From positions 1 through 21,664 of the forward strand of contig JAAZEK010000216.1 in assembly GCA_012512335.1 (NCBI GenBank): a DNA stretch of 21,664 nucleotides. Direction: 5' to 3'. Numbering within the stretch: the stretch's first letter is position 1; every line of letters begins with the position of its first letter. Shown here piece by piece: positions 7,657 to 14,770 of the stretch. Under the pieces are notes generated by a model, which was not told where the DNA came from, ran no database searches, and saw only the letters and a list, made by a program, of their open reading frames with translations. The DNA is from Clostridiales bacterium. Lineage in GTDB: Bacteria > Bacillota > Clostridia > Caldicoprobacterales > DTU083. The position numbers and the translations under genes were made by a program.

Positions 7657-8019
7657 ATGAATAACGATGACAAAATGTTCGCTATGTTGGAGAAAATTTT
7701 CATTGAGCTACAGGCTACTAAGATAGAGCTACAAGCTACTAATACTAAGCTACAGGCTACTAATATTGAGCTCACAGACTTTAAAAAAGAAGTCATTCCT
7801 AGATTAGATAGACTGGACAATAAGATTGATAATGAAGTCATTCCTAGATTAGACAGGCTGGACAATGTGATTGATAAAGAAGTCATTCCTAGATTAGATA
7901 GACTGGACAGTAATCAAGAATCAATTAAGCGATTCATACTAAATTCTGATAAAACCTTAAAAAAATCAGAAGAGGCTTATGATTTTATCCAAAAATTCAG
8001 GGAGTTTTTTGCAGAGTGA
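7657..8019 (+). CDS. Repetitive coiled-coil protein, unknown function
   Basis: A 120-residue soluble protein with no recognised family. Residues 17-37 are three heptads of the type (E/K)LQAT(K/N)x, encoded by three 21-bp DNA repeats at 7705-7767. Residues 45-84 hold two full and one partial copy of EVIPRLDRLDNxIDx, encoded by near-identical 45-bp units at 7789, 7834 and 7879. The tail SEEAYDFIQKFREFFAE is charged and helical. A long parallel coiled coil or stalk is inferred; there is no membrane helix or signal peptide. AGGAAGGAG at 7641-7649 precedes the ATG at good spacing. The stop TGA falls inside a sequence shared with the region after the YvrJ gene, and a terminator follows. It is flanked by unrelated minus-strand genes. 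Repeat expansion probably shaped its length. Confidence 0.75.
   Translation: MNNDDKMFAMLEKIFIELQATKIELQATNTKLQATNIELTDFKKEVIPRLDRLDNKIDNEVIPRLDRLDNVIDKEVIPRLDRLDSNQESIKRFILNSDKTLKKSEEAYDFIQKFREFFAE
7705..7911 (+). repeat. In-frame 21-bp and 45-bp coding repeats
   Basis: Three 21-bp units (7705, 7726 and 7747) are followed by 45-bp units at 7789 and 7834 and a 30-bp partial unit at 7879. Near-identity at the DNA level indicates recent duplication. All units are multiples of three, so copy-number change keeps the frame. Confidence 0.85.
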
Positions 8020-8055
8020 ACGCGCCACTTGGATGTCATGACATAGGATAAATAA
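8013..8055 (+). repeat. Shared 3' element, copy B
   Basis: AGAGTGAACGCGCCACTT (8013-8030) and GGATAAATAA (8046-8055) match copy A at 3863-3913 exactly, with a different 15-base middle containing the palindrome ATGTCATGACAT (8034-8045). The stop codon of the coiled-coil gene (8017-8019) lies within it. Confidence 0.7.
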
Positions 8056-8062
8056 GTTATGA

Positions 8063-8100
8063 AAACCCCACTAAGCAATATGATTAGTGGGGTTTCTTTT
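8063..8100. terminator. Terminator between the coiled-coil gene and pckG
   Basis: AAACCCCACTAA and TTAGTGGGGTTT form a perfect 12-bp stem with a 9-base loop, followed by CTTTT on the plus strand. On the minus strand a short T-tract also follows, so it may end pckG (stop at 8127) as well. Confidence 0.88.
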
Positions 8101-8126
8101 ACAACAATTGATTATTATTCTCTAAA

Positions 8127-9917
8127 CTAAGCCTTTAGTCTCTTCTCAAGAGCATCCAGCTGTCTATTCATTTCTTCTGGAAGTTTATCGCCTAGATTAG
8201 CATAGTGCTTTCTAATAGATTCAACTTCACTTAGCCATAGATCCTTGTCAACCTTCAGCTGCTCAGCCATATCAGCATCACTTACATCAAGTCCTTCGGT
8301 ATCTATTGCATCAGCGGTAGGCATGTTTCCGATAGGAGTTGCTACTGCGTCTGCTTCGCCTAAGTCTCTTTCAACAATCCACTTTAATACACGGCTGTTT
8401 TCGCCGAATCCTGGCCATAACCATTTGCCGTCATCAGTTTTACGGAACCAGTTTACATAGTACAATCTGGGCAAATTAGCACCAGCTTTTGTTCCAATGT
8501 CTAACCAGTGTTGTAGGTAGTCATTAATATTGTAGCCACAGAAAGGTAACATTGCGAAAGGATCGCGTCGAACCTGACCAATTTTATCAGAGATAGCTGC
8601 AGCTGTGATTTCAGAACCCATGATAGAGCCCATGAATACGCCATGGTTCCAATCAAAGCTTTCATGAACCAATGGAACAGTACTTGGACGACGTCCGCCT
8701 ACGAGTACGGCAGAAATCGGTACTCCGGCAGGGTCTTCCCATGATGGATCGATAGAAGGACATTGGCTAGCAGGAGCTGTGAAACGAGCATTTGGATGTG
8801 CAGCTGGCTTATCTGAATCAGGTGTCCAGTCGTTCCCTTGCCAGTCAATTAGATGATCAGGAGCATCTGTCCCGATACCTTCCCACCATACATCGCCATC
8901 ATCTGTTAATGCAACGTTGGTGAATATGGTATTCTTTTCTGCACTGTGCATAGCGTTGGGATTTGATTCCATGGAGGTTCCAGGTGCAACACCGAAGAAA
9001 CCTGCTTCTGGATTAATTGCGTATAAGCGTCCGTCTTCGCCAAATTTCATCCATGCGATATCGTCGCCAACAGTTTCAACTTTCCAGCCAGGAATTGTAG
9101 GAATAAGCATTGCCAGGTTTGTTTTTCCGCAAGCACTTGGGAAAGCACCTGTAATATATCTTTTGTTTCCTTTTGGATCGGTAAGACCAAGAATTAGCAT
9201 ATGCTCAGCTAACCAGCCTTCTTCTTTAGCTTGTACAGAAGCAATACGAAGTGCAAAGCACTTTTTACCTAATAAAGCATTGCCGCCGTAACCAGAGCCA
9301 TAGGACCAAATTTCTTTGTCTTCTGGGAAGTGACTGATGTATTTTTGTGCTATTGGAGCACATGGCCATGGAACATCCTCTTGGCCTTCTTCTAAAGGAG
9401 CACCAACTGAATGTAGACATTTTACAAACTCGCCATCTTCACCAAGGACATCGAGAACTGCACTACCTATACGGGTCATGATGCGCATGTTAACAACTAC
9501 ATAAGGGCTATCAGTTATTTCAACACCAATTTTTGAGATAGGCGAACCGATAGGACCCATAGAGAAGGGAATTACATATAGAGTTCTGCCTTTCATAGAA
9601 CCTGTATATAAATCTGTCATTGTAGCCTTTAATTCATCTGGATCAATCCAGTTATTGGTAGGACCAGCATCTTCCTGTTTTTTGGAAGCAATAAATGTTC
9701 TGTCTTCAACTCGGGCAACGTCAGATGGATCGCTGCGGAATAGGTAAGACCCAGGTCTTTTCTCCTGATTTAGTTTAACAGCCATTCCGGAATCAACCAT
9801 CTCATGTAAAAGACGGTCATTTTCTTCTTGGGAGCCATCGCACCAGTAGACTTGATCAGGCTGACACATTGCAGCAACTTCATCTACCCATGCTTGTAGC
9901 TTTTTGTGTTTAATCAT
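8127..9917 (-). CDS. pckG: Phosphoenolpyruvate carboxykinase (GTP)
   Basis: Cytoplasmic enzyme interconverting oxaloacetate plus GTP with PEP, CO2 and GDP, used in gluconeogenesis or, in anaerobes, in PEP carboxylation. The 596-residue length fits the GTP-dependent class, not the roughly 540-residue ATP class. GAFPSACGKTNLAML (residues 257-271) is the P-loop with the class-typical reactive Cys. VGDDIAWM (283-290) is the metal-binding kinase-2 motif. NWFRKTDDGKWLWPGFGENS near the C-terminus is the guanine-nucleotide region. The ATG is preceded by GGTGA four bases upstream, which can pair with the UCACC part of the 16S tail at equivalent spacing. It is monocistronic: the neighbours are a convergent gene and a 466-bp upstream gap. 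A perfect palindrome lies about 112 bp upstream of the start. Confidence 0.97.
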   Translation of the reverse strand: MIKHKKLQAWVDEVAAMCQPDQVYWCDGSQEENDRLLHEMVDSGMAVKLNQEKRPGSYLFRSDPSDVARVEDRTFIASKKQEDAGPTNNWIDPDELKATMTDLYTGSMKGRTLYVIPFSMGPIGSPISKIGVEITDSPYVVVNMRIMTRIGSAVLDVLGEDGEFVKCLHSVGAPLEEGQEDVPWPCAPIAQKYISHFPEDKEIWSYGSGYGGNALLGKKCFALRIASVQAKEEGWLAEHMLILGLTDPKGNKRYITGAFPSACGKTNLAMLIPTIPGWKVETVGDDIAWMKFGEDGRLYAINPEAGFFGVAPGTSMESNPNAMHSAEKNTIFTNVALTDDGDVWWEGIGTDAPDHLIDWQGNDWTPDSDKPAAHPNARFTAPASQCPSIDPSWEDPAGVPISAVLVGGRRPSTVPLVHESFDWNHGVFMGSIMGSEITAAAISDKIGQVRRDPFAMLPFCGYNINDYLQHWLDIGTKAGANLPRLYYVNWFRKTDDGKWLWPGFGENSRVLKWIVERDLGEADAVATPIGNMPTADAIDTEGLDVSDADMAEQLKVDKDLWLSEVESIRKHYANLGDKLPEEMNRQLDALEKRLKA

Positions 9918-10028
9918 TCCTTCACCACTTTCTTATTATTTGCTTATAAAATTTCAATGCAAAACATATGAATCACATTAAAAATAACGACAATATCAAG
10001 ATGCCACAGCTCTTGAAAGATTATGTAC

Positions 10029-10044
10029 TTTTGAAGCTTCAAAA
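10029..10044. promoter_or_regulatory. Perfect 16-bp palindrome upstream of pckG
   Basis: TTTTGAAGCTTCAAAA is self-complementary and lies 112-127 bp upstream of the pckG start. It could be an operator for a dimeric repressor. No known consensus is assigned, and chance occurrence in a window of this size is possible. Confidence 0.3.
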
Positions 10045-10107
10045 CCCAGTTATCTTATAATGTCATGCACCTTTATTTTCTTCCTAGAATGATCTGGAGT
10101 GATAAAA

Positions 10108-10311
10108 GTGAATAATCGGGTTTTAAAAGTTTCATTTTACGCAAATCTTTGTTGTGAAAATATTGCCAACAAAACAACAACATTATATATTAAAGCTGGC
10201 ATTTTATCAAGCAGAAACTGCAAAATTCAAGCTGATGAAAATGCAGGTTATATAAAATCAAAATTTAACCTTTATAATAATCAACAGCTTGATATAAATT
10301 CAAACAAGTAA
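10108..10311 (+). CDS. Possible small protein, doubtful
   Basis: An open frame of 67 codons from GTG 10108, with GGAGTGAT at 10096-10103 giving a reasonable ribosome site; a GTG at 10099 overlaps that site. The product is polar, rich in Asn, Lys and Ser, with three Cys (LCCEN, RNCKI), and has no membrane helix or known domain. It lies in the gap between two minus-strand genes and has no clear promoter or terminator. Asn/Lys richness is what an AT-rich non-coding stretch would give by chance, so this may not be a gene. Confidence 0.22.
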   Translation: MNNRVLKVSFYANLCCENIANKTTTLYIKAGILSSRNCKIQADENAGYIKSKFNLYNNQQLDINSNK

Positions 10312-10383
10312 ATTTAATTTTTTTCTACTTAACTAAAGTCACAAATTATCTAGAGTTTCAGACGGATTTATGACTCACATAAG

Positions 10384-12906
10384 CTATACAGCGGATTCAG
10401 CCTTCAGGCCTAGCAGGTCCACAGCATCCTCACGCATTTTATATTTTAGTATCTTGCCAGCTGCATTCATAGGGAAGCTTGCCATAAAAATAACATACTT
10501 TGGAGTTTTATGCTTTGCCATATGGGAGCGGATGTATTCTTTTAACTCATCTTCCGTCATTTCTTCTCCTTCTTTCAAAATGACGCAGGCAGTAATTTCT
10601 TCACCATATTGCTTGTCAGGAACTCCTATTACCTGTACATCGCTGACTTTGGGATGGGTATAGATGAAATCCTCGATTTCTTTTGGGTAAATATTTTCAC
10701 CACCACGGATAATCATATCCCGGATACGGCCAGTAATTTTGAAATATCCATTAGCATCCCTTTGAGCCAAATCGCCAGTGTGTAGCCAACCGTCTTCATC
10801 TATAGTAGCTGCAGTTGCCTCCGGCATTTTATAATAACCCTTCATGATGTTATAGCCTCTAGCTACAAATTCTCCGTCGATTCCATCGGGAAGGTCTTCA
10901 CCAGTTTCGGGATTAACAATTTTACACTCGATTCCAGGTAGTGGCCTTCCTACGGTTTGCACTCGTAATTCAAGAGGGTCGTCAACTCGGCTCTGAGTAC
11001 ATCCAGGAGAGGATTCTGTCTGACCAAATACGATGGTGATCTCAGACATATTCATTTTCTCAACTACATCCTCCATAACCTTAATGGGGCAGGGACTACC
11101 AGCCATTATGCCAGTGCGTAAGTGGGAAAAATCAGTATTATGGAAGTCTTCGTGGTTCATCATAGCAATGAACATAGTGGGAACACCATTGATGCAGGTA
11201 ATTTTCTCCTTGTTTACACAGTCAAGAGATTTTCTAGGAGAAAAGCTTGGAATTGGGCACATAGTGGACCCATGGGTCATTGCAGCTGTCATAGACAATA
11301 CCATACCAAAACAATGGAACATTGGCACGTGTATCATCATACGGTCAGCGGTTGATAAATCCATACAGTCACCAATACATTTACCATTATTTACAACATT
11401 ATAATGGGTAAGCATAACACCTTTTGGGAATCCTGTGGTACCTGAGGTATATTGGATGTTACAAACATCATGCTTGTTAATGGAATACATGCGACGATAC
11501 ACACTGTCTAGTGGAACCTGTTCGGACATACTAATGGCCTTTTCCCATGTTAAGCAACCATTATGCTTAGAGTCTATAGTGATAATATTTCGCAAAAAGG
11601 GTAGACGCCGAGTATGCAGAGGCTTGCCGTTTTCAGCGGTTTCCAATTCAGGGCATATTTCCTTCATAATACCGATATAGTCTGAATCTTTATGTCCATC
11701 AGACATTACTAGAGTATGTGTATCTGATTGTCGCAGTAGATATTCTGCCTCATATATTTTATAAGCAGTGTTAACTGTTACCAGTACAGCACCAATCATA
11801 GTGGTAGCCCAGAAGGTGATATACCACTGGGGTACATTAGTAGCCCAAATTGCTACGTGGTCCCCAGGCCTAACACCCATAGCTATCAGTGAACGGGCGA
11901 ATGTTTGTACATCATCACGAAACTCAGCATAGGTTCGGGTATAGTCTAAAGTAGTATAGCGAAAAGCATATTGATCAGGAAATTCATCTACAACTCGATC
12001 TAGCACCTGTGGAAAGGTCAAGTCTATAAGAGCATCCTTTTCCCAGATATATTTTCCAGTATTTCTGTTGTTGTCATAAAGGCGGCTTCGGGTTGAGACT
12101 CCCTTTTGAAACCTTTTCATATAATCAGCAAAGTGGGGAAATACAATACCAGCATCTTCTAAGTTGGAAGCCCAGCGCTTAACCCATTCCAATGAAACAT
12201 AACCTTCATAGTTTATGGACTGTAGGGCCTTCATCATATCTTCTATTGGCAGATCCCCTTCTCCCATAAGACGGTATTTAATTTTGCCCTTGTCTACTAT
12301 GGAGTCTTTAATATGAACATACTTAATGTATGCACCCAGGTTTTGAACTGTTTGGCCTGGTGCTTCCCCTGCCTGGCGGTAGGGATGATGCACGTCCCAC
12401 AGAGCGCCAACCGAGTCACTAGCTACTTGGTCAAGTAAATCTCGAAGTCGATTTGTATTGGCGTATACTCCGTTAGTTTCAACTAGGAGGGTGACTCCAT
12501 GTTTTTCAGCGGCGGGTACAAGACGTTCTAGCTGGCTTAATACTACTTGGTCGTCCACCTCACCAGTAACATGAGGCTCTAAGTCAGCTAAAATCCTGAT
12601 GTAAGGGGTATTCAACTTTGATGCCAGTTGAATGTATTGAAGAATTTCCGTGTAGTTTTCTTCTGACTTTTCTTCAAATTTCAGGCAACAACCAGAGGAG
12701 AGGCAGGGTATCTCCAAGCGTAGTGAAGACAACTTCTCGATAGTGTGGTTCAGTTGTTCTCCAGTAAAGGGTTGGGCTTGCACAGCAAAAATATCCTTGC
12801 CTAAGCCACGAATTTCGATTCCAGAATAGCCTAAGTCCTTAGCCATAGAATAGATATCGGGCCAACTAAAATCTGGACAACCCAGGGTGGAAAATGCTAA
12901 TTTCAT
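10384..12906 (-). CDS. Fusion: sugar isomerase-like TIM barrel plus AMP-forming acyl-CoA ligase
   Basis: An 840-residue two-domain protein. Residues 1 to about 270 are a xylose-isomerase-like TIM barrel (AP endonuclease family 2 / sugar phosphate isomerase) starting MKLAFSTLGCPDFSWPDIY. Its candidate metal ligands are Glu143 (VETNG), Asp171/His173 (WDVHHP), His198 (VHIKDS) and Glu240 (SLEW). Residues from about 290 to 840 are an acyl-CoA synthetase closest by eye to the medium-chain ACSF2 type. They carry P-loop YTSGTTGFPKG (486-496), GQTESSPG (628-635), TGDL (710-713), IRGGENIYPKE and the catalytic Lys818 in AAGKILKYKMRE. Both halves look intact. AAGGAG 10 bases upstream selects the ATG at 12906; a GTG frame extension to 12939 would span that site. 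Acid substrate and sugar substrate are unknown. A T-box lies upstream on the same strand. Confidence 0.88.
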   Translation of the reverse strand: MKLAFSTLGCPDFSWPDIYSMAKDLGYSGIEIRGLGKDIFAVQAQPFTGEQLNHTIEKLSSLRLEIPCLSSGCCLKFEEKSEENYTEILQYIQLASKLNTPYIRILADLEPHVTGEVDDQVVLSQLERLVPAAEKHGVTLLVETNGVYANTNRLRDLLDQVASDSVGALWDVHHPYRQAGEAPGQTVQNLGAYIKYVHIKDSIVDKGKIKYRLMGEGDLPIEDMMKALQSINYEGYVSLEWVKRWASNLEDAGIVFPHFADYMKRFQKGVSTRSRLYDNNRNTGKYIWEKDALIDLTFPQVLDRVVDEFPDQYAFRYTTLDYTRTYAEFRDDVQTFARSLIAMGVRPGDHVAIWATNVPQWYITFWATTMIGAVLVTVNTAYKIYEAEYLLRQSDTHTLVMSDGHKDSDYIGIMKEICPELETAENGKPLHTRRLPFLRNIITIDSKHNGCLTWEKAISMSEQVPLDSVYRRMYSINKHDVCNIQYTSGTTGFPKGVMLTHYNVVNNGKCIGDCMDLSTADRMMIHVPMFHCFGMVLSMTAAMTHGSTMCPIPSFSPRKSLDCVNKEKITCINGVPTMFIAMMNHEDFHNTDFSHLRTGIMAGSPCPIKVMEDVVEKMNMSEITIVFGQTESSPGCTQSRVDDPLELRVQTVGRPLPGIECKIVNPETGEDLPDGIDGEFVARGYNIMKGYYKMPEATAATIDEDGWLHTGDLAQRDANGYFKITGRIRDMIIRGGENIYPKEIEDFIYTHPKVSDVQVIGVPDKQYGEEITACVILKEGEEMTEDELKEYIRSHMAKHKTPKYVIFMASFPMNAAGKILKYKMREDAVDLLGLKAESAV

Positions 12907-13150
12907 ATTTATTACACTCCTTTTCATTTTTCGAAGCACGGTGAAGCATGGGGACTGTTCTCCTGCTTCATTGCTCCAAGCTTTTCTTAATTCGTGAAGG
13001 CTTCATACAGAAAACTTGGACTTCATTCTGAGGACGGTTCTCTTGATTCATTGCTCGACGAATCACGAAGTACACACGAAGGGCGAAGCACGAGGATGGT
13101 TCTCTTACTTCTTTGAATTCACATTTGCATTTGGAGACGGTTCCCAATTT
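12907..13150. repeat. Repeat-rich spacer between the T-box and the fusion gene
   Basis: Four diverged copies of a GGACGGTTCTC-type element occur: 12951 (GGGACTGTTCTCCTGCTTCA), 13032 (GGACGGTTCTCTTGATTCAT), 13094 (GGATGGTTCTCTTACTTCTT) and 13133 (GGAGACGGTTCCCAATTTT). CGAAGCACG is repeated at 12932 and 13084. No open frame of note is present. It looks like accumulated dispersed repeats in an untranslated leader. Confidence 0.6.
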
Positions 13151-13154
13151 TGGA

Positions 13155-13432
13155 TAAAATAAAAAGCTTCCGTCCCTGCATTAATGCAAGAGACGAAAGC
13201 TAAAACTTCCGCGGTACCACTCTAATTGGTATTTTGGTATTGTTACACCCTATATACCCAACTTATAGGCATCGATTGTACATACAATGCCTTCTCTTGA
13301 TAACGGCGAGAGACCCGTTCACACTTAATTGCCAAATCCTAGAAATGGCTTTCGGTGGACTGCTCAAGGGTGAGTTCACTCATGGTTTGGGCACTGTTTC
13401 GCAGCAAGCAACAGCTCTCTGAAGCTCCATTT
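13155..13432 (-). promoter_or_regulatory. T-box riboswitch leader, predicted Leu (CUC) specifier
   Basis: On the minus strand the conserved T-box sequence AGAGTGGTACCGCGG (near 13222-13208) pairs with uncharged tRNA CCA. It is followed by a terminator hairpin, AGCTTTCGTCTCTTGCA with TGCAGGGACGGAAGCT, and a T-run at about 13165-13161. The 5' part has the stem I hallmark CAGAGAGCTG and GTGAACTCACCCTTGAGCAG. By comparison with glyQS-type leaders, where the specifier is followed by A and a UUGAGC segment, the specifier is CUC (Leu). A stem III-like hairpin AGGCATTG...CGATGCCT lies between. Under leucine starvation it should antiterminate and allow transcription of the next minus-strand gene, the fusion ligase 250 bp downstream. 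Confidence 0.92.
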
Positions 13433-13495
13433 TACATGGTGTTTTCCCTGTCAATGCATTTAGATATATACGTTAAGCATCTTATCAAAGATTTT

Positions 13496-13562
13496 AATCT
13501 CTGTAAAGTACATTTTTAAAAATCAAATATTCAAATCTTTGTAAAGTTCATTTTTAAAATCC
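13496..13562. repeat. Two-copy direct repeat upstream of the T-box
   Basis: AATCTCTGTAAAGTACATTT (13496) and AATCTTTGTAAAGTTCATTT (13534) are related 29-base units with a 38-base offset, both continuing TTAAAA. They lie between the T-box and the methyltransferase stop. The rest of 13433-13703 shows no gene. A weak minus-strand promoter, TTGATA with TATCTA at 16-base spacing near 13485-13458, could serve the T-box transcript. Confidence 0.6.
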
Positions 13563-13703
13563 TACTACTAGCAAATTCACTGCGTTCAAATAGTGAAATA
13601 TGCTTAGCGCACTTTCTACTGATATTTGCAAGATTGATAATCATTCCTGCAAAAGCTTTTTCCTCATGATTTAATATTTTAGTGCGATCAGTATTTTCCA
13701 GTT

Positions 13704-14573
13704 TTACTCAATTGACTCCCAACGTCCGGAAGCACCACAAGGAAGTACTTGTCCTGTACCAGTAACTGGCAAGCCTACTCCATCTGCAACAGTTTTACCA
13801 CTATATTGTTTGTTTAACGTTATGGTCAGAATGTTATGAAGTACAGCAGGAGCTAATGCGGTAGTATAGGAATTTATAAGGAAAAATAACGGATTAGGAG
13901 AAAGCACCTGGCTACAAAGCTCCACAAGTCCATAAAGCTCATTCTCTATTTTCCATATCTCACCGTTAGGCCCTCTTCCAAAAGAAGGAGGATCCATAAT
14001 TATTCCGTCATACTTACGGCCTCGTCGAATTTCTCGTTGCACGAATTTTACCACGTCATCTACAATGAAACGTACCTTTCGATGCTCTAACCCAGACAGC
14101 TGAATATTCTCCTTTGCCCAGCTAATCATGCCCTTGGAGGCATCTACATGACACACCTCTTCTGCACCGGCATAAGCTGCAGCCACAGTTGCACCACCAG
14201 TATAGGCAAACAGGTTCAAAACCTTGACTGGTTCCTTGCGACTTCTTATTTTTTCAATCATCCAACTCCAGTTTACAGCCTGCTCTGGAAATAAGCCAGT
14301 ATGTTTTAACCCCATGGGTTTAACATGAAAAACTAAGTCTTTATAGGAGATATTCCACTCCTCAGGTAGGCTTTGAAAGTACTGCCAGGAACCCTTACTT
14401 GAATCCTTTCGCTGGAAGTGAGCATGAGCTTTTTTCCATAGCAATTCATCTGAGGCTGGCCATATAACTTGAGGCTCAGGTCTTCTTAGGATAATATCAC
14501 CCCAGCGCTCCAGTTTTTCACCATGTCCCAAATCTATTATTTCATAGTCCTTCCAATCACTTACCAAAAACAT
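13704..14573 (-). CDS. Class I SAM-dependent methyltransferase, RlmI/RlmK-like
   Basis: A 289-residue methyltransferase with the Rossmann core of the 23S rRNA cytosine/guanine methyltransferase group (RlmI, and the RlmK half of RlmL). NLFAYTGGAT (120-129) is SAM motif I, VDASKG (143-148) carries the acidic ribose-binding residue, and DPPSFGRG (194-201) is motif IV. RlmI is about 400 residues with an N-terminal PUA domain. This shorter form instead has about 90 residues with KPMGLKHTGLFPEQAVNW before the core. Probable role is RNA base methylation, but the target cannot be assigned. AGGAGG about 10 bases upstream supports the ATG. It is transcribed away from the PHP gene, from the shared 185-197 bp divergent region. 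No strong terminator was seen after the stop. Confidence 0.85.
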   Translation of the reverse strand: MFLVSDWKDYEIIDLGHGEKLERWGDIILRRPEPQVIWPASDELLWKKAHAHFQRKDSSKGSWQYFQSLPEEWNISYKDLVFHVKPMGLKHTGLFPEQAVNWSWMIEKIRSRKEPVKVLNLFAYTGGATVAAAYAGAEEVCHVDASKGMISWAKENIQLSGLEHRKVRFIVDDVVKFVQREIRRGRKYDGIIMDPPSFGRGPNGEIWKIENELYGLVELCSQVLSPNPLFFLINSYTTALAPAVLHNILTITLNKQYSGKTVADGVGLPVTGTGQVLPCGASGRWESIE

Positions 14574-14704
14574 TGTGGATATCCTCCTGTGTAGGCTATT
14601 TCTAAAGCTTTTCTTATTATAACAATATAAGCCATTCTTAGCAATTAGCTAGCTGTGGATTGTTTGACTTTGCCCGACTCAGGACATATAATTAAATAGT
14701 TATT

Positions 14705-14719
14705 TGATAATGATTATTA
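14705..14719. promoter_or_regulatory. Candidate Fur-family operator (7-1-7)
   Basis: TGATAATGATTATTA matches the Fur 7-1-7 consensus TGATAATnATTATCA at all but one defined position. It overlaps a possible -35 (TTGATA at 14704-14709) of the PHP gene, 52 bp before its ATG. PerR or Zur could bind similar sequences. Prediction by eye only. Confidence 0.45.
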
Positions 14720-14770
14720 TGCTTTATTAAAGATATCGATAGAGTGGTATATGCTTGAATGGAGGATTCA

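Larger units (their letters stand above)
9918..10383. other. Intergenic region upstream of pckG
   Basis: AT-rich 466-bp gap. It should hold the pckG promoter (minus strand), but no convincing -35/-10 pair was found. It contains a perfect 16-bp palindrome, a doubtful short plus-strand reading frame and a weak inverted repeat at 10337-10375 after the ligase gene. Confidence 0.6.

Noticed and set aside
8917..9291. 124-codon plus-strand frame inside pckG
   Set aside because: It lies wholly opposite the conserved P-loop region of pckG and shows no ribosome site or recognisable domain.
10337..10375. Terminator for the ligase fusion gene on the minus strand
   Set aside because: AGTCATAAAT and ATTTGTGACT can pair with one mismatch, but the 19-base loop and lack of a clear T-tract make it unconvincing.
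11033..11404. 123-codon plus-strand frame inside the acyl-CoA ligase
   Set aside because: It is antisense to conserved adenylation motifs, with no independent support.
12907..12939. Extension of the ligase fusion to GTG 12939
   Set aside because: The extra 11 codons span the AAGGAG ribosome site that serves the ATG at 12906.
13234..13422. 62-codon plus-strand frame
   Set aside because: It is the antisense of the structured T-box leader, which explains the sequence better.
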